Origin: Pseudomonas hamedanensis
GTDB taxonomy: Bacteria > Pseudomonadota > Gammaproteobacteria > Pseudomonadales > Pseudomonadaceae
Assembly: GCF_014268595.2 (NCBI RefSeq)
Contig: NZ_CP077091.1
Span: 84,501 to 148,500 of the forward strand
DNA length: 64,000 nucleotides
Reading direction: 5' to 3'
Shown in pieces: positions 34,162 to 43,787 of this stretch (positions are counted from its first letter, which is position 1; each line of letters starts with the position of its first letter). The notes below the pieces were generated by a model. The model searched no databases. It was not told the DNA's origin and saw only the letters and a program-made list of their open reading frames with translations. Both the position numbers and the translations under genes were made by a program.

Positions 34162-35019
34162 TCAGGCAAATCCCCCCGCATCCACCCCCAATTCCCCACG
34201 CAAAAACTCCACCAACCCACGCTGCAACGCGCTCAGCACTCCCTCGCGGCTGACCAACGCCAGTTCCGTCGGCGCCAACTCAGGCAAGTCCGTACACAGC
34301 TGATGCTCCGGCAACACCGCCGAGACCGGCAGCACTGAAATCCCCAATCCCGATGCCACCGCCGCTTGAATCCCGGTCAGGCTATGGCTGCCGAACGCTA
34401 CCCGCCAGGGTCGCTGGGCTACATCGAGCAGGCGAATCGCTCGCTGCCGATACAGGCAGCCTTGCGGAAACAGCGCCAACGGCAGTACACCGCTCGACGT
34501 ATCGAACTCGGCGCCTTTGACCCACACCAATCGTTCCGGCCAGGTCGCCCACGCCGGGCCGCTGTCGGGTTCGCGTTTGATCAGGGCGATGTCGATGTCA
34601 CCGGCATCGAGGCGTTGGCGCAAGTCGAGGCTCATGCCGCTGAGGGTTTCCAGGCGTGCCTGTGGATGGCTGCGGGTGAAACCGGCGAGGATCAGCGCCA
34701 TGCGCCGGGCGTCGAAGTCCTCCGGCATGCCGATGCGCAGCACCTCCAGGTCGACCTCGCTGGCCAGCGCTTGCGTGGCTTCGGCGGACAGCGCGAGCAA
34801 GCGGCGGGCGTAGTGGATCAGCAGTTCGCCATGTTCGGTGACGGCGACGTTCAGCCCGGTGCGGTCGCGCAGCAGCAAAGCATGGCCGACCAGATCCTCC
34901 AGTTTTCGCACCTGCTGGCTGACCGTCGATTGGGTGCGGTGTACCCGTTCGGCGGCGCGGGTGAAGCTGCCTTCGTCGACCACGCAAACAAAGGTTTTCA
35001 GCAATTCCAGGTCCAGCAT
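34162..35019 (-). CDS. LysR-family transcriptional regulator
   Basis: The start at 35019 (MLDLELLKTFVCVVDEGSFTRAAERVHRTQSTVSQQVRKLE, helix-turn-helix in about 17-38) gives 285 residues, normal for the family; a longer frame reaches 35076 without a better start. The C-terminal part is a type 2 periplasmic-binding fold for an effector (IDIALIKREPDSGP). It is divergent from the HAD hydrolase and class II aldolase genes and probably controls them; the effector is unknown. Confidence 0.9.
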   Translation of the reverse strand: MLDLELLKTFVCVVDEGSFTRAAERVHRTQSTVSQQVRKLEDLVGHALLLRDRTGLNVAVTEHGELLIHYARRLLALSAEATQALASEVDLEVLRIGMPEDFDARRMALILAGFTRSHPQARLETLSGMSLDLRQRLDAGDIDIALIKREPDSGPAWATWPERLVWVKGAEFDTSSGVLPLALFPQGCLYRQRAIRLLDVAQRPWRVAFGSHSLTGIQAAVASGLGISVLPVSAVLPEHQLCTDLPELAPTELALVSREGVLSALQRGLVEFLRGELGVDAGGFA

Positions 35020-35128
35020 GGCGGTGTTCTCGATATTTGTTTTGTAACTGACGTTCGTCTGTTTATTTAATTTCACACTATCACCGGTCGCTCATAAGCT
35101 GAAACCCTCACCACCGAGGAACCGACCA

Positions 35129-35836
35129 ATGACCCTGACCAACACGCCACGCCCCGAATGGCTGACCTTCGATTGTTACGGCACGCTGATCCAATGGGAT
35201 GAGGGCCTGAAGGCCGTCGTCGGGGAAATCCTCAGCGAGAAGGGCGAGCACCACGTCGACGCGAACCAATTGATTGAAGTGTACGACCGTCACGAACACC
35301 GTCTCGAACAAACCCCGCCGCATCGTTCGTTTCGCGAGCTGAGCAGTCTCGCTCTGCAATTGGCCCTGGAAGAACTGGGTTTGCCGAGCCTGGCCGAAGA
35401 CAGTCAGCGCCTGGCCGCCGCGATTCCGAAGATGCCGCCGTTTGCCGAAGTGATCGAGACCCTCGCGCAGCTCAAAGCCATGGGCTTCAAACTGTGTATC
35501 GTCTCCAACACGGATGACGCGATCATTGCCGGTAACGTCGCGCAGCTCGGCGGCCATATCGACCGGGTCATCACTGCGCAACAGGCCGGCGCCTACAAGC
35601 CCGCGCCCCGGCTGTTCGACTACGCTCATGAGCAATTGGGCGTGACGCGCGATGAAACAGTGCACGTCTGCGCCAGCCCCATGCTCGATCACACGGCAGC
35701 GCGGGACATGGGCTTTCGCTGCGTCTGGATCGATCGCGGCACCGGTCGTCAGTTGTTGCCGGACTATCGTCCCGACGCAACGCTGAGCGCGCTTGATCAC
35801 GTGCTGCCCCTGTTCAAATCCCTCGGCTGGATGTAA
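35129..35836 (+). CDS. HAD-superfamily hydrolase, haloacid dehalogenase type II-like
   Basis: The 235-residue protein shows HAD motif I as FDCYGTLIQWD (nucleophile Asp near 12), motif II in CIVSNTDDAII, motif III lysine in AGAYKPAPRLFDYA and motif IV in VCASPMLDHTAARDMG. This is the pattern of L-2-haloacid dehalogenases and related phosphatases. Its pairing with a class II aldolase 11 bases downstream suggests a small carbon-acid or sugar-phosphate pathway rather than dehalogenation. The substrate is unknown. Confidence 0.88.
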   Translation: MTLTNTPRPEWLTFDCYGTLIQWDEGLKAVVGEILSEKGEHHVDANQLIEVYDRHEHRLEQTPPHRSFRELSSLALQLALEELGLPSLAEDSQRLAAAIPKMPPFAEVIETLAQLKAMGFKLCIVSNTDDAIIAGNVAQLGGHIDRVITAQQAGAYKPAPRLFDYAHEQLGVTRDETVHVCASPMLDHTAARDMGFRCVWIDRGTGRQLLPDYRPDATLSALDHVLPLFKSLGWM

Positions 35837-35847
35837 GGAGAATTGCC

Positions 35848-36615
35848 ATGGCGCACACCTTGAGCGGCAGTGTTCGGCCCCGGTCGATATCGACACTCAA
35901 CCTTGAGACCGAGGCAATCGTCACCGCCCGTCACGAACTCGCCGCGTGCTTTCAGCTGGCGGCGTTGCATGGACTGGAGGAGGGCATTTGCAATCATTTT
36001 TCGGCGATGCTGCCGGGGCATGACGAGTTGTTTCTGGTCAACCCGTACGGCTACGCATTTGCCGAAGTGACCGCACAGAATCTGCTGGTCTGCGACTTCG
36101 ATGGCCACGTGGTCGACGGCGCGGGCGAACCCGAGGCGACAGCGTTCTATATCCATGCGCGTCTGCATAAACAGCTGCCGCGGGTGAAAGTCGCCTTCCA
36201 CACGCACATGCCGCACGCCACCGCGTTGTGCCTGCTGCAAGGACCGCCGCTGTTGTGGCTGGGGCAAACCGCGCTGAAATTTTATGGGCGCACAGCGGTG
36301 GATGAAGATTACAACGGCCTGGCGCTGGATGAGTCCGAGGGCGACCGCATCGCCGGGGTCATGGGCGATGCCGATATCCTGTTCCTGAAAAACCACGGAG
36401 TGATCGTCGCCGCGCCCACTATCGCCCAGGCTTGGGATGATCTCTATTACCTGGAACGCGCCGCGCAGGTGCAACTGCTGGCCATGGCCACGCAGCGCGA
36501 ATTGAAACCGGTGCCCCACGCGATCGCGCAACGTGCCTGCGAGCAAATGCGCGCGAGCGATGCGCAGAGTGCCCAGGCACATCTACGCAGCGCGATGCGT
36601 CGTCTGGCCCAGTAA
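35848..36615 (+). CDS. Class II aldolase/adducin family protein
   Basis: The 255-residue protein has the class II aldolase layout. The metal site HTHMPHATALC lies near residues 123-133, FLKNHGVIVAAPTI holds the third histidine, and the N-terminus reads EEGICNHFSAMLPGHDE. Enzymes of this type cleave sugar phosphates such as fuculose-1-phosphate, or act on related acids. TAAGGAG precedes the start. It forms a two-gene operon with the HAD hydrolase, and the divergent LysR gene is the likely regulator. Confidence 0.9.
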   Translation: MAHTLSGSVRPRSISTLNLETEAIVTARHELAACFQLAALHGLEEGICNHFSAMLPGHDELFLVNPYGYAFAEVTAQNLLVCDFDGHVVDGAGEPEATAFYIHARLHKQLPRVKVAFHTHMPHATALCLLQGPPLLWLGQTALKFYGRTAVDEDYNGLALDESEGDRIAGVMGDADILFLKNHGVIVAAPTIAQAWDDLYYLERAAQVQLLAMATQRELKPVPHAIAQRACEQMRASDAQSAQAHLRSAMRRLAQ

Positions 36616-36791
36616 AACGCAATGGCGTCAAAGCAGCAGCAAAAAATAAATCGGCAAAAAGCGATCATCCAAACGGGGGAGGCGCCGATATAACTGGGCG
36701 GGAGGCGGGCGTTTGCCCCGTACACCCCGGTGGGCTACGCTCACAAACATAAGGGTTTCGGGCTCGCGCCCCTGTCGTACCTGCCCAGGAC

Positions 36792-38366
36792 ATGCTTTTG
36801 CCTATCTCCCCTCAAGATCCGCATCAGGCCCCCGGCGCGCTCAAGCGCCTGCCCCTGCGCAAAGCGGCGGTGCTGTTTATCGTTGCCGTGAGCCTGTGCC
36901 TGTGTGGTCTGTTGTACCTGCAACTGGAGCAGTCGCGGCGTCAGGACCTGGCGGTGGCGCAAGTGGCATCGAGCAACCTGACGCGGGCGATGGCGCAGCA
37001 GGCCGAGGACACGATCATGGCGGCGGACCTGGTGCTGACCAGTCTGGTCGACTGGATTCAGGACGATGGTTACGGCGCCGCGCAGAGACCGCGTCTACAG
37101 AGGGTTTTCGCCCGTCGCGCGCAGCAGCTGGAGCAACTGCACGGCCTGTTTCTTTTCGACCGCGAGGGGCAATGGGTCATCACCTCCCTCGCCGATCTGC
37201 CCCGTGGCAACGGCGTGGCCGATCGCGAATATTTCAAGTTCCATCAGCAGAATGTCTCGACCGTGGCCCACATCGGTCCAGCGATTCGCAGTCGCGAGAA
37301 CGGCGAGTGGATCATCCCGGTGTCCAGGCGCATCAACGACCGCGTCGGCAATTTTCAGGGCGTGCTGCTGGCCGGTATCCGGATGTCCTACTTCGACCGG
37401 TTTTTCAAAAGTTTCAGCCTGGACGACAGCGGCATCATGTTTCTCGCCTTGACCGACGGCACCTTGCTTGCCCGAAGGCCTTTCGACGAATCGCTGATCG
37501 GCACCTCGGTGGCCCACGGTGAGATCTACCAGACCCTTCTACCGAACGCGACGGCGGGCACGGCAATGCTCGACTCGGTGGTCGACGGCGTTACCCGGTT
37601 GTATGGCTATCGGCAACTGGCGTCGTATCCGCTGGTGGTGTCCGCGGCGACTTCGCGCGAGACGATTCTGCAGGGCTGGTCGGAGCGCGCGTTTCAGTCC
37701 AGCGTGATCGTTGCGTTGGTGATCCTCGGGGTGGGGCTGTTCGGTTGGGTGTTCATCCATCAAGTGCGCAACGGTGAGCGCATTGAAAAAAACCTGCGCA
37801 AGGCGCAACGGGCGCTGGAGCAGATCGCGACCCATGACAGCCTCACTGGCCTGGCCAATCGGCGCTTGTTCGAGCGCTCGCTGGAAATCGAATTTGCCCG
37901 CTGTGCACGGCAGGTCAGTCCGGTCAGCCTGATCATGCTCGATATCGATTTTTTCAAGCGCTACAACGATGCCTACGGGCATGTCGCCGGCGATCAATGC
38001 CTGGCGCAAGTGGCGCAGGTGGTCAAGACGTGTTGCCAGCGCAAGTCGGACCTGGCGGTGCGTTACGGCGGTGAAGAGTTTGCCGTGCTGTTGCCGGACA
38101 CCGACATCAACGGCGCGCTGGCGATTGCAGGGCAGATTCGGCGCAGCGTGATCGATAAACACATCGTCCACAGTGGTTCGCCCATCGGTTATCTCACTGT
38201 GAGTCTGGGCTGTTATTCATTTATCCCGAACGGTAACGACAGCCTGGAGACGTTTATCCGGCGCGCGGATGCGGCGTTGTATGAGGCAAAAAACGCCGGC
38301 CGCGACAGGGCGGCGGTGTTCTCGCCGGAGGAAGGTTTTGCCGCGCTGATGCGCTCGGATCGCTGA
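36792..38366 (+). CDS. Membrane-bound diguanylate cyclase with periplasmic dCache-like sensor
   Basis: The 524-residue protein has an N-terminal membrane segment (about 24-42), a periplasmic sensor of roughly 250 residues with Cache-like features (LFDREGQWVITSLADLP, GPAIRSRENGEWIIPVSRRI), a second membrane segment near 305-325, and a C-terminal GGDEF domain. The active site is GGEEF, in RYGGEEFAVLLPDT. An RxxD inhibitory site (RKSD) stands five residues before it, so product inhibition by c-di-GMP is expected. It probably changes c-di-GMP in response to an external small molecule. It is monocistronic and followed by a REPIN. Confidence 0.94.
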   Translation: MLLPISPQDPHQAPGALKRLPLRKAAVLFIVAVSLCLCGLLYLQLEQSRRQDLAVAQVASSNLTRAMAQQAEDTIMAADLVLTSLVDWIQDDGYGAAQRPRLQRVFARRAQQLEQLHGLFLFDREGQWVITSLADLPRGNGVADREYFKFHQQNVSTVAHIGPAIRSRENGEWIIPVSRRINDRVGNFQGVLLAGIRMSYFDRFFKSFSLDDSGIMFLALTDGTLLARRPFDESLIGTSVAHGEIYQTLLPNATAGTAMLDSVVDGVTRLYGYRQLASYPLVVSAATSRETILQGWSERAFQSSVIVALVILGVGLFGWVFIHQVRNGERIEKNLRKAQRALEQIATHDSLTGLANRRLFERSLEIEFARCARQVSPVSLIMLDIDFFKRYNDAYGHVAGDQCLAQVAQVVKTCCQRKSDLAVRYGGEEFAVLLPDTDINGALAIAGQIRRSVIDKHIVHSGSPIGYLTVSLGCYSFIPNGNDSLETFIRRADAALYEAKNAGRDRAAVFSPEEGFAALMRSDR

Positions 38367-38388
38367 TCTTGGAAACAACACATTCCAA

Positions 38389-38479
38389 CTGTGGGAGCGG
38401 GCTTGCTCGCGAAGGCGGTGGGTCAGTCAATTCAGATTCGACTGACCCACCGCATTCGCGAGCAAGCCCGCTCCCACAG
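38389..38479. repeat. REPIN (inverted REP pair)
   Basis: CTGTGGGAGCGGGCTTGCTC and its exact inverted partner flank a spacer that is itself partly inverted (GGTGGGTCAGTC with GACTGACCCACC). It lies between convergent genes. Confidence 0.93.
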
Positions 38480-38523
38480 TAGATTTCTTCGTTTACAGGC
38501 TACTTGGGATGGCTCTTGTTCGT

Positions 38524-38865
38524 TCAGCCGCCCGTGCCGCCACCCGCACCGCCTGTGCCACCGCCGGCCGAACCGGTGCCGCCGCCCGCGCCCGAGCCGG
38601 AACTGCTGGCGCCGCCATTGGTGCCTGTCCCGGTGCCCATGCCAGTGCCTGAGCCTGTGCCCGATTTGCTGCCGTTATTCGAGCCGCCAGACCCGCTGCC
38701 ACCGGACGGCGAACCCGGCGTATTGTCCGGCGGCATGGTCGAGCCGCTGGTGGCGCCGGACTTGGTGCCGGTGGCGTCGGTGCTGTCATTGGCGGCGAAG
38801 GTTGCTGCCGAACCCGCAGCGAGCAGACCGGCGAGCAAGAACGAAGTGAGTGTGCGCATAGTCAT
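38524..38865 (-). CDS. Small secreted Gly/Ser/Thr-rich protein
   Basis: The ATG at 38865 has AGGAGAT upstream and gives 113 residues. A signal peptide (about 1-25, SAATFA/ANDS) is followed by an almost pure Gly, Ser, Thr and Asn sequence with GTGTGTN-like and AGGGTG repeats. No domain is recognisable. The clear signal peptide and ribosome site support a real gene rather than a chance frame. Role unknown; a surface or matrix protein is possible. Confidence 0.7.
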   Translation of the reverse strand: MTMRTLTSFLLAGLLAAGSAATFAANDSTDATGTKSGATSGSTMPPDNTPGSPSGGSGSGGSNNGSKSGTGSGTGMGTGTGTNGGASSSGSGAGGGTGSAGGGTGGAGGGTGG

Positions 38866-39058
38866 GGAGCATCTCCTGATAAAGGGATTACCTGATGTTG
38901 GTCTGGCGTGCTGAGCCCTTGGTGCCGGGTGAGTGACGAGTGGTCGATGGCGATGCCGATGCCGGTGGCCTACTGTTCTTGCGCACAATTGGCTATTTGC
39001 CGAACCACGGCCCGGGGCTAACGTAGCCGCACATTCATTCGCAACCCCGGAGCCACAG

Positions 39059-39499
39059 ATGCAGCCTCGTACCGATTTCTACACCGCGTCCCCTGATGCC
39101 CTGAAAGCGATGATGGCGCTGGAAACCGCTGTCTCGAAATTGCCACTGGAAAAAAGCCTGATCGAGCTGGTCAAGCTGCGCGCCTCGCAAATCAACGGCT
39201 GCGCATTTTGCATCGACATGCACACCAGCGATGCGCTCAAGGACGGCGAAACCCCGCGCCGCTTGTTCGCGGTCACGGCATGGCGCGAAGCGCCGTTTTT
39301 CAGCGATCGTGAACGCGCCGCGCTGCTGTGGACCGAATCGCTGACGCAACTGAGCCTGACCCATGCCCCGGACGAAGATTACGCCGTCGTCGCCGCGCAG
39401 TTCACGCCCAGGGAAATGGTCGATCTGACCGTGGCGATCAACACCATTAACGGCTGGAATCGTCTGGCGGTGGGCTTCCGTAAACTGCCCCAGGCCTAA
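39059..39499 (+). CDS. AhpD-like carboxymuconolactone decarboxylase family protein
   Basis: The ATG at 39059 gives 146 residues. The CxxC motif (GCAFCIDMH, C48 and C51, with H55) and the preceding ELVKLRASQIN helix mark an AhpD-like alkylhydroperoxidase-type protein. It is expected to act in peroxide or thiol redox chemistry in the cytoplasm. It stands alone between two repeats, so context gives no further hint. Confidence 0.9.
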   Translation: MQPRTDFYTASPDALKAMMALETAVSKLPLEKSLIELVKLRASQINGCAFCIDMHTSDALKDGETPRRLFAVTAWREAPFFSDRERAALLWTESLTQLSLTHAPDEDYAVVAAQFTPREMVDLTVAINTINGWNRLAVGFRKLPQA

Positions 39500-39512
39500 G
39501 CTGCCTACATCC

Positions 39513-39594
39513 CCTGTAGGAGCTGCCGAAGGCTGCGATCTTTTGATCTTGTCTTTTAAAAGTCAAAGATCGCAGCCTTCGGCAGCTCCTACAG
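39513..39594. repeat. Inverted repeat (CTGTAGGAGCTGCCGAAGG type)
   Basis: CTGTAGGAGCTGCCGAAGG and CCTTCGGCAGCTCCTACAG form a long near-perfect hairpin whose inner part (GCTGCGATCTTT with AAAGATCGCAGC) also pairs. It is a different type from the REPINs, and a dispersed element in this group as far as I recall. Confidence 0.85.
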
Positions 39595-39676
39595 AGAGAT
39601 CTTCAGGGTGCTTGTGCACTCGGCGTCGTCGGTGGTTGCGCCTTGCGCATCAGTACACCGTCGCAGCGTGCATTGC

Positions 39677-39705
39677 TTTGTATTAATACGAAGCATTACT
39701 ATTCA
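39677..39705. promoter_or_regulatory. Possible Fur box upstream of fecI
   Basis: The AT-rich stretch containing TATTAATACGAAGCATTAC lies about 35-60 bases before the fecI start. It partly resembles a Fur site. FecI-type sigma genes are usually iron-repressed by Fur, which is the reason for the call; the match itself is weak. Confidence 0.35.
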
Positions 39706-39737
39706 CGCCCCTTTCCTCAGCTTGCCGCTCATACCCC

Positions 39738-40229
39738 ATGCGTCCCCGCAGCCCCGGCTTTTTCGAGCATTACGAAGAGTTGATCGGCACCTGGACTCGC
39801 CGCCTGCGCAATCGCGCGCAAGCCGAGGATCTGGCGCACGACACCTTTGTGCGGGTGCTTGAGTCGGATTCGGCGGCGGTGCAACAACCTCGGGCGTATC
39901 TGCACCAGACCGCGCGCAATATAGCGGTTGACGGTTATCGGCGGGAGGATCGACGTGGTGCCATGGAATCGGGCGTGGTGGATGAAAATGCGTCGTCAGC
40001 GGGCGACCCGGAGCATTACATGCACGCGATCCAGCTGGCCGATTCCATCGAGCGCGCGCTCAGCGAGCTGCCGCTCAACTGCCGGAAGATTTTTGTCTGG
40101 CAGAAGATCGAGGGCCTGACGCAGGCGGAAATCGCCGAGCGCCTGGGGCTGTCCAAGAACATGGTCGAAAAGTATATGATCCGCACCCTGCGGCATCTGC
40201 GCGAGCGTCTCGACGGGTTGCAGTCATGA
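39738..40229 (+). CDS. fecI: ECF sigma factor, FecI type
   Basis: The 163-residue protein has the sigma-70 region 2 (HYEELIGTWTRRLRNRAQAEDLAHDTFVRVLE) as two adjoining parts and region 4 (LPLNCRKIFVWQKIEGLTQAEIAERLGLS). Length and sequence fit FecI-like iron-starvation sigma factors. It should direct RNA polymerase to the fecA promoter when citrate-bound iron is sensed. fecR follows after 40 bases. Confidence 0.94.
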   Translation: MRPRSPGFFEHYEELIGTWTRRLRNRAQAEDLAHDTFVRVLESDSAAVQQPRAYLHQTARNIAVDGYRREDRRGAMESGVVDENASSAGDPEHYMHAIQLADSIERALSELPLNCRKIFVWQKIEGLTQAEIAERLGLSKNMVEKYMIRTLRHLRERLDGLQS

Positions 40230-40269
40230 ACGCTCGGACCTTTTCATCTTCAGCCGGACAGGACATTCC

Positions 40270-41253
40270 ATGAGGGAGACGGGTGATTGCGCCTGTGGGC
40301 AAGCGACGGTACGCGACGAGGCAGCGAGCTGGTTCGTGCGATTGCAGGAGCCGGCGGTCAGCGCCGAAGAACAGCAACGCTTCGACGCCTGGCTGAATGA
40401 GCACCCGCAACACCGCGAAGAATTCCAGTTGTTACAGGGCCTGTGGACGGCGGCGGATCTGCTGCCGGCCTCACGCCTCAACGCGCTTGCCGAAACCCCG
40501 CCACCCCGCCGTCAGCGGCGACCGCTGCTGCGTTATGCCGTCGCTGCGAGTGTGTTGGCCGTTGCGCTGGGGCTTGGCCTGTTCAGTGGTTTGCATGATC
40601 CGGGCGGTTACCGCGCCGAGTTCGCCACGGCACTGGGCGAGCGCAAACACGTGGTATTGCCGGATGGCTCGGTGATCGACTTGAACAGCCGCAGCCGAGT
40701 GCAGGTGCGTTACGAGCACAATCGTCGGCTTATCGAGTTGAGCGCAGGCGAGGCGATGTTCAGCGTCGAGCATGACAGCGCCCGTCCGTTTGTGGTCGAG
40801 GCCGGCAGTGGCAAGGTCACGGTCACCGGCACGCGCTTCGATGTGCGCCGCGATGCTGCGCAAACCCGCGTGGCGGTAGAGCAGGGCACGGTGGAAGTGC
40901 AGGGGCGCAATGCCCCGGACGGAGCGTTCATCAGCCTGACCGCCGGCTTGGGCACCTACGTCGACGGCCAAGGCAAAGTCGCTGCAGCCTATGCGGTCAA
41001 CCCGGCAGAACTGACGGCATGGCGCAACGGCAAACTGGTGTTCAACAACGCCAGCCTCAGCGAAGTGGCCGCCGAAGTGTCGCGTTATCGCGAAAAGCCG
41101 CTGACGGTCGCCAACCCGAACGTGGCCAGCCTGCGCCTGACCAGTGTGTTCAGATCCGACGACACCGACGCCTTGCTCAAAGTCTTGCCGAGCATCCTGC
41201 CAGTGGCCGTTCGGACCCTCGCTGATGGCAGCCAGGAAATAATTTCAAAATAG
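40270..41253 (+). CDS. fecR: FecR-family anti-sigma and signalling protein
   Basis: The 327-residue protein has a cytoplasmic N-terminal domain (EAASWFVRLQEPAVSAEEQQRFDAWL is the usual opening), one membrane segment near residues 85-105, and a periplasmic FecR domain (ATALGERKHVVLPDGSVIDL). It passes the signal from the outer-membrane receptor to the sigma factor. Its place between fecI and fecA and its length are standard. Confidence 0.94.
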   Translation: MRETGDCACGQATVRDEAASWFVRLQEPAVSAEEQQRFDAWLNEHPQHREEFQLLQGLWTAADLLPASRLNALAETPPPRRQRRPLLRYAVAASVLAVALGLGLFSGLHDPGGYRAEFATALGERKHVVLPDGSVIDLNSRSRVQVRYEHNRRLIELSAGEAMFSVEHDSARPFVVEAGSGKVTVTGTRFDVRRDAAQTRVAVEQGTVEVQGRNAPDGAFISLTAGLGTYVDGQGKVAAAYAVNPAELTAWRNGKLVFNNASLSEVAAEVSRYREKPLTVANPNVASLRLTSVFRSDDTDALLKVLPSILPVAVRTLADGSQEIISK

Positions 41254-41351
41254 CATTCAGGTTTTTTTCGAGTTCATCGTCTTCCTGTTCAACTGCAACT
41301 GGTTTGCATTAACAGCCGCACACTCTTGCGATCCACAGGACTCCGTACGAC

Positions 41352-43778
41352 GTGAAAAACACCACAACCCACAATAAAAAATCTCCCTGGTTGCCGCTCG
41401 CCCTCGCGCTGGCGGTCAATGCTGCGATGCCGCTGGCCGTTGCCGCCGAGGCCATCCATATCCGCGCCCAGCCGCTGGGCCAGGCGCTCAGCGAACTCGG
41501 TCAGCAGACGTCGCTGCAAGTGTTTTTCAGCCCGGAGCTGGTGGCCGGCAAGCAGGCCCCGGCGGTCGAGGGGAATGTCTCGCCGGAGCAGGCGCTGCGT
41601 CAGCTGTTGCAGGGCAGCGGCCTCGATTATCAGATCAACGAAGGCTCGGTGACGCTCGCCCCTGCAGCGCCGTCCGCCGCCAGCAATGGCCCGCTGGAAC
41701 TGGGCGTGACCGACATCAAGGTCGTCGGTGACTGGCTCGGTGACGCCGACGCCGCCGTGGTGCAGAACCACCCTGGCGCCCGTACCGTGATTCGCCGCGA
41801 AGCGATGGTCGAGCAAGGCGCGATGAACGTCAGTGACGTGCTCAAGCGTGTACCCGGCGTGCAGGTGCAAGACTCTAACGGCACTGGTGGCAGTGACATT
41901 TCCCTCAATGTCGGCGTGCGCGGCCTGACCTCGCGACTGTCGCCGCGCTCCACCGTGCTGATCGACGGCGTACCGGCCGCTTTCGCCCCGTACGGCCAGC
42001 CGCAGCTGTCGATGGCGCCGATTTCATCGGGCAACCTCGACAGCATCGATGTCGTGCGCGGCGCCGGCTCGGTGCGTTACGGGCCGCAAAACGTCGGGGG
42101 CGTGATCAACTTCGTGACCCGCGCGATTCCGGAAAAAACCACCGGTGAAATCGGCACGACTCTGGAGACCACCCAGTACGGCGGCTGGAAGCACATCGAC
42201 ACCGCGTTCCTCGGCGGCACGGCCGACAACGGCATGGGCGTGGCGTTGCTGTATTCGGGCGTCAACGGTCACGGTTATCGCGAGCGCAATAACGGCAATG
42301 ACATCGACGACGTGCTGCTCAAGACCCACTGGGCGCCGACCGATCAGGACGACTTCAGCCTCAACTTCCACTACTACGACGCCAGCGCCGACATGCCCGG
42401 CGGTCTGACGCAGAAGCAGTACGACGACAAACCGTATGAATCGGTGCGCGACTATGACCAGTTCACGGGTCGGCGCAAAGACGTGTCGTTCAAGTGGATT
42501 CGGCAGATCGACGAGCGCACCCAGGCAGAGATCCTCACCTATTACACCGACAGCTTCCGTGGCAGCACCATCGCTGCGCGCGATCAGAAAACCCTCAGCT
42601 CGTACCCGCGTTCGTATTACACCCTGGGCATCGAACCTCGGGTATCGCGGGTGTTCGATGTCGGCCCGACCACTCAAGAAGTCAGCGTTGGTTATCGTTA
42701 TCTGAAAGAGGCGATGCACGAAGAATCGAGCCGTCTGGCGCTGGTCAACAATCAGCCGGTGGTCAGGCCGACGTCCGACGGTCATGTGTTCCAGGACCGC
42801 ACCGGCGGCACCGAGGCCAATTCGGTGTATGTCGACAACAAGATCGACGTCGGCCAGTGGACGATCACTCCGGGTATCCGCTTCGAACACATCAGCACCG
42901 ACTGGCATGACCGCGCCGTGCTCGACACCGCCGGGCGGCCGGTGCCGGAGAAAAACCGCAGCATCGAAAGCAACGAGCCGCTGCCGGCGCTGAGCGTGAT
43001 GTATCACCTGTCCGATGCCTGGAAACTGTTCGCCAACTACGAAACTTCGTTTGGCAGCCTGCAGTATTTCCAGCTCGGCCAGGGCGGTTCGGGTGACAGC
43101 ACCGCCAACGGTCTGCAGCCGGAGAAGGCCAAGACCTACGAAATCGGTACGCGCTATAACGATGACGTCTGGGGCGGGGAAGTGACGCTGTTCTACATCG
43201 ACTTCGATGACGAGCTGCAATACATCAGTAACGATGTCGGCTGGACCAACCTCGGCGCGACCAAGCACCAGGGCCTCGAAGCATCGGTGCATTACGACAT
43301 GGCCGCGCTCGATCCACGCCTCGATGGCCTGACCGCCAACGCCGGATTCACCTACACCCGCGCCACCTATGAAGGCGAGATTCCCGGCTTCAAGGGCCGC
43401 GATCTGCCGTTCTACTCGCGGCAGGTGGCGACCGTGGGCCTGCGTTACGACATCAACCGCTGGACCTACAACATTGATGGTTTTGCCCAATCGAAACAGC
43501 GCTCACCCGGCACCGGCGTGAACGCCGACGGCAGCTTCAACGGCAATTACATCACCGAAGGCACGGCGGACGGGCAGTACGGTGACATTCCAGGCTACGT
43601 GACCTGGAACGTGCGCGGCGGCTATGACTTCGGCGCGCAGCTGTCGAACCTCAAGCTCGGTGCCGGGGTGAAGAACGTCTTCGACAAGCAGTACTTCACT
43701 CGCTCCAGTGACAACAACTCGGGGATGTATGTCGGTGCGCCGCGCACGTTCTTTGTGCAGGCCAGCGTCGGTTTCTAG
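41352..43778 (+). CDS. fecA: TonB-dependent ferric citrate receptor FecA
   Basis: The 808-residue outer-membrane receptor has a signal peptide (about 1-34) and then an STN signalling domain (IHIRAQPLGQALSELGQQT). The plug follows (NVSDVLKRVPGVQVQDSNG, SVRYGPQNVGGVINFVTRA) and a 22-strand barrel ends in Phe. The barrel text (for example MPGGLTQKQYDDKPYESVRD and NYETSFGSLQYFQLGQGG) agrees closely with Pseudomonas FecA as I remember it. The start is a GTG at 41352. It imports ferric dicitrate and signals through FecR and FecI. Confidence 0.95.
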   Translation: MKNTTTHNKKSPWLPLALALAVNAAMPLAVAAEAIHIRAQPLGQALSELGQQTSLQVFFSPELVAGKQAPAVEGNVSPEQALRQLLQGSGLDYQINEGSVTLAPAAPSAASNGPLELGVTDIKVVGDWLGDADAAVVQNHPGARTVIRREAMVEQGAMNVSDVLKRVPGVQVQDSNGTGGSDISLNVGVRGLTSRLSPRSTVLIDGVPAAFAPYGQPQLSMAPISSGNLDSIDVVRGAGSVRYGPQNVGGVINFVTRAIPEKTTGEIGTTLETTQYGGWKHIDTAFLGGTADNGMGVALLYSGVNGHGYRERNNGNDIDDVLLKTHWAPTDQDDFSLNFHYYDASADMPGGLTQKQYDDKPYESVRDYDQFTGRRKDVSFKWIRQIDERTQAEILTYYTDSFRGSTIAARDQKTLSSYPRSYYTLGIEPRVSRVFDVGPTTQEVSVGYRYLKEAMHEESSRLALVNNQPVVRPTSDGHVFQDRTGGTEANSVYVDNKIDVGQWTITPGIRFEHISTDWHDRAVLDTAGRPVPEKNRSIESNEPLPALSVMYHLSDAWKLFANYETSFGSLQYFQLGQGGSGDSTANGLQPEKAKTYEIGTRYNDDVWGGEVTLFYIDFDDELQYISNDVGWTNLGATKHQGLEASVHYDMAALDPRLDGLTANAGFTYTRATYEGEIPGFKGRDLPFYSRQVATVGLRYDINRWTYNIDGFAQSKQRSPGTGVNADGSFNGNYITEGTADGQYGDIPGYVTWNVRGGYDFGAQLSNLKLGAGVKNVFDKQYFTRSSDNNSGMYVGAPRTFFVQASVGF

Positions 43779-43787
43779 CCGCTGCCA

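Noticed and set aside
42024..43490. Open frame of 488 codons opposite fecA
   Set aside because: The fecA frame matches a known receptor along its whole length, while the opposite frame shows no domain or start signal.
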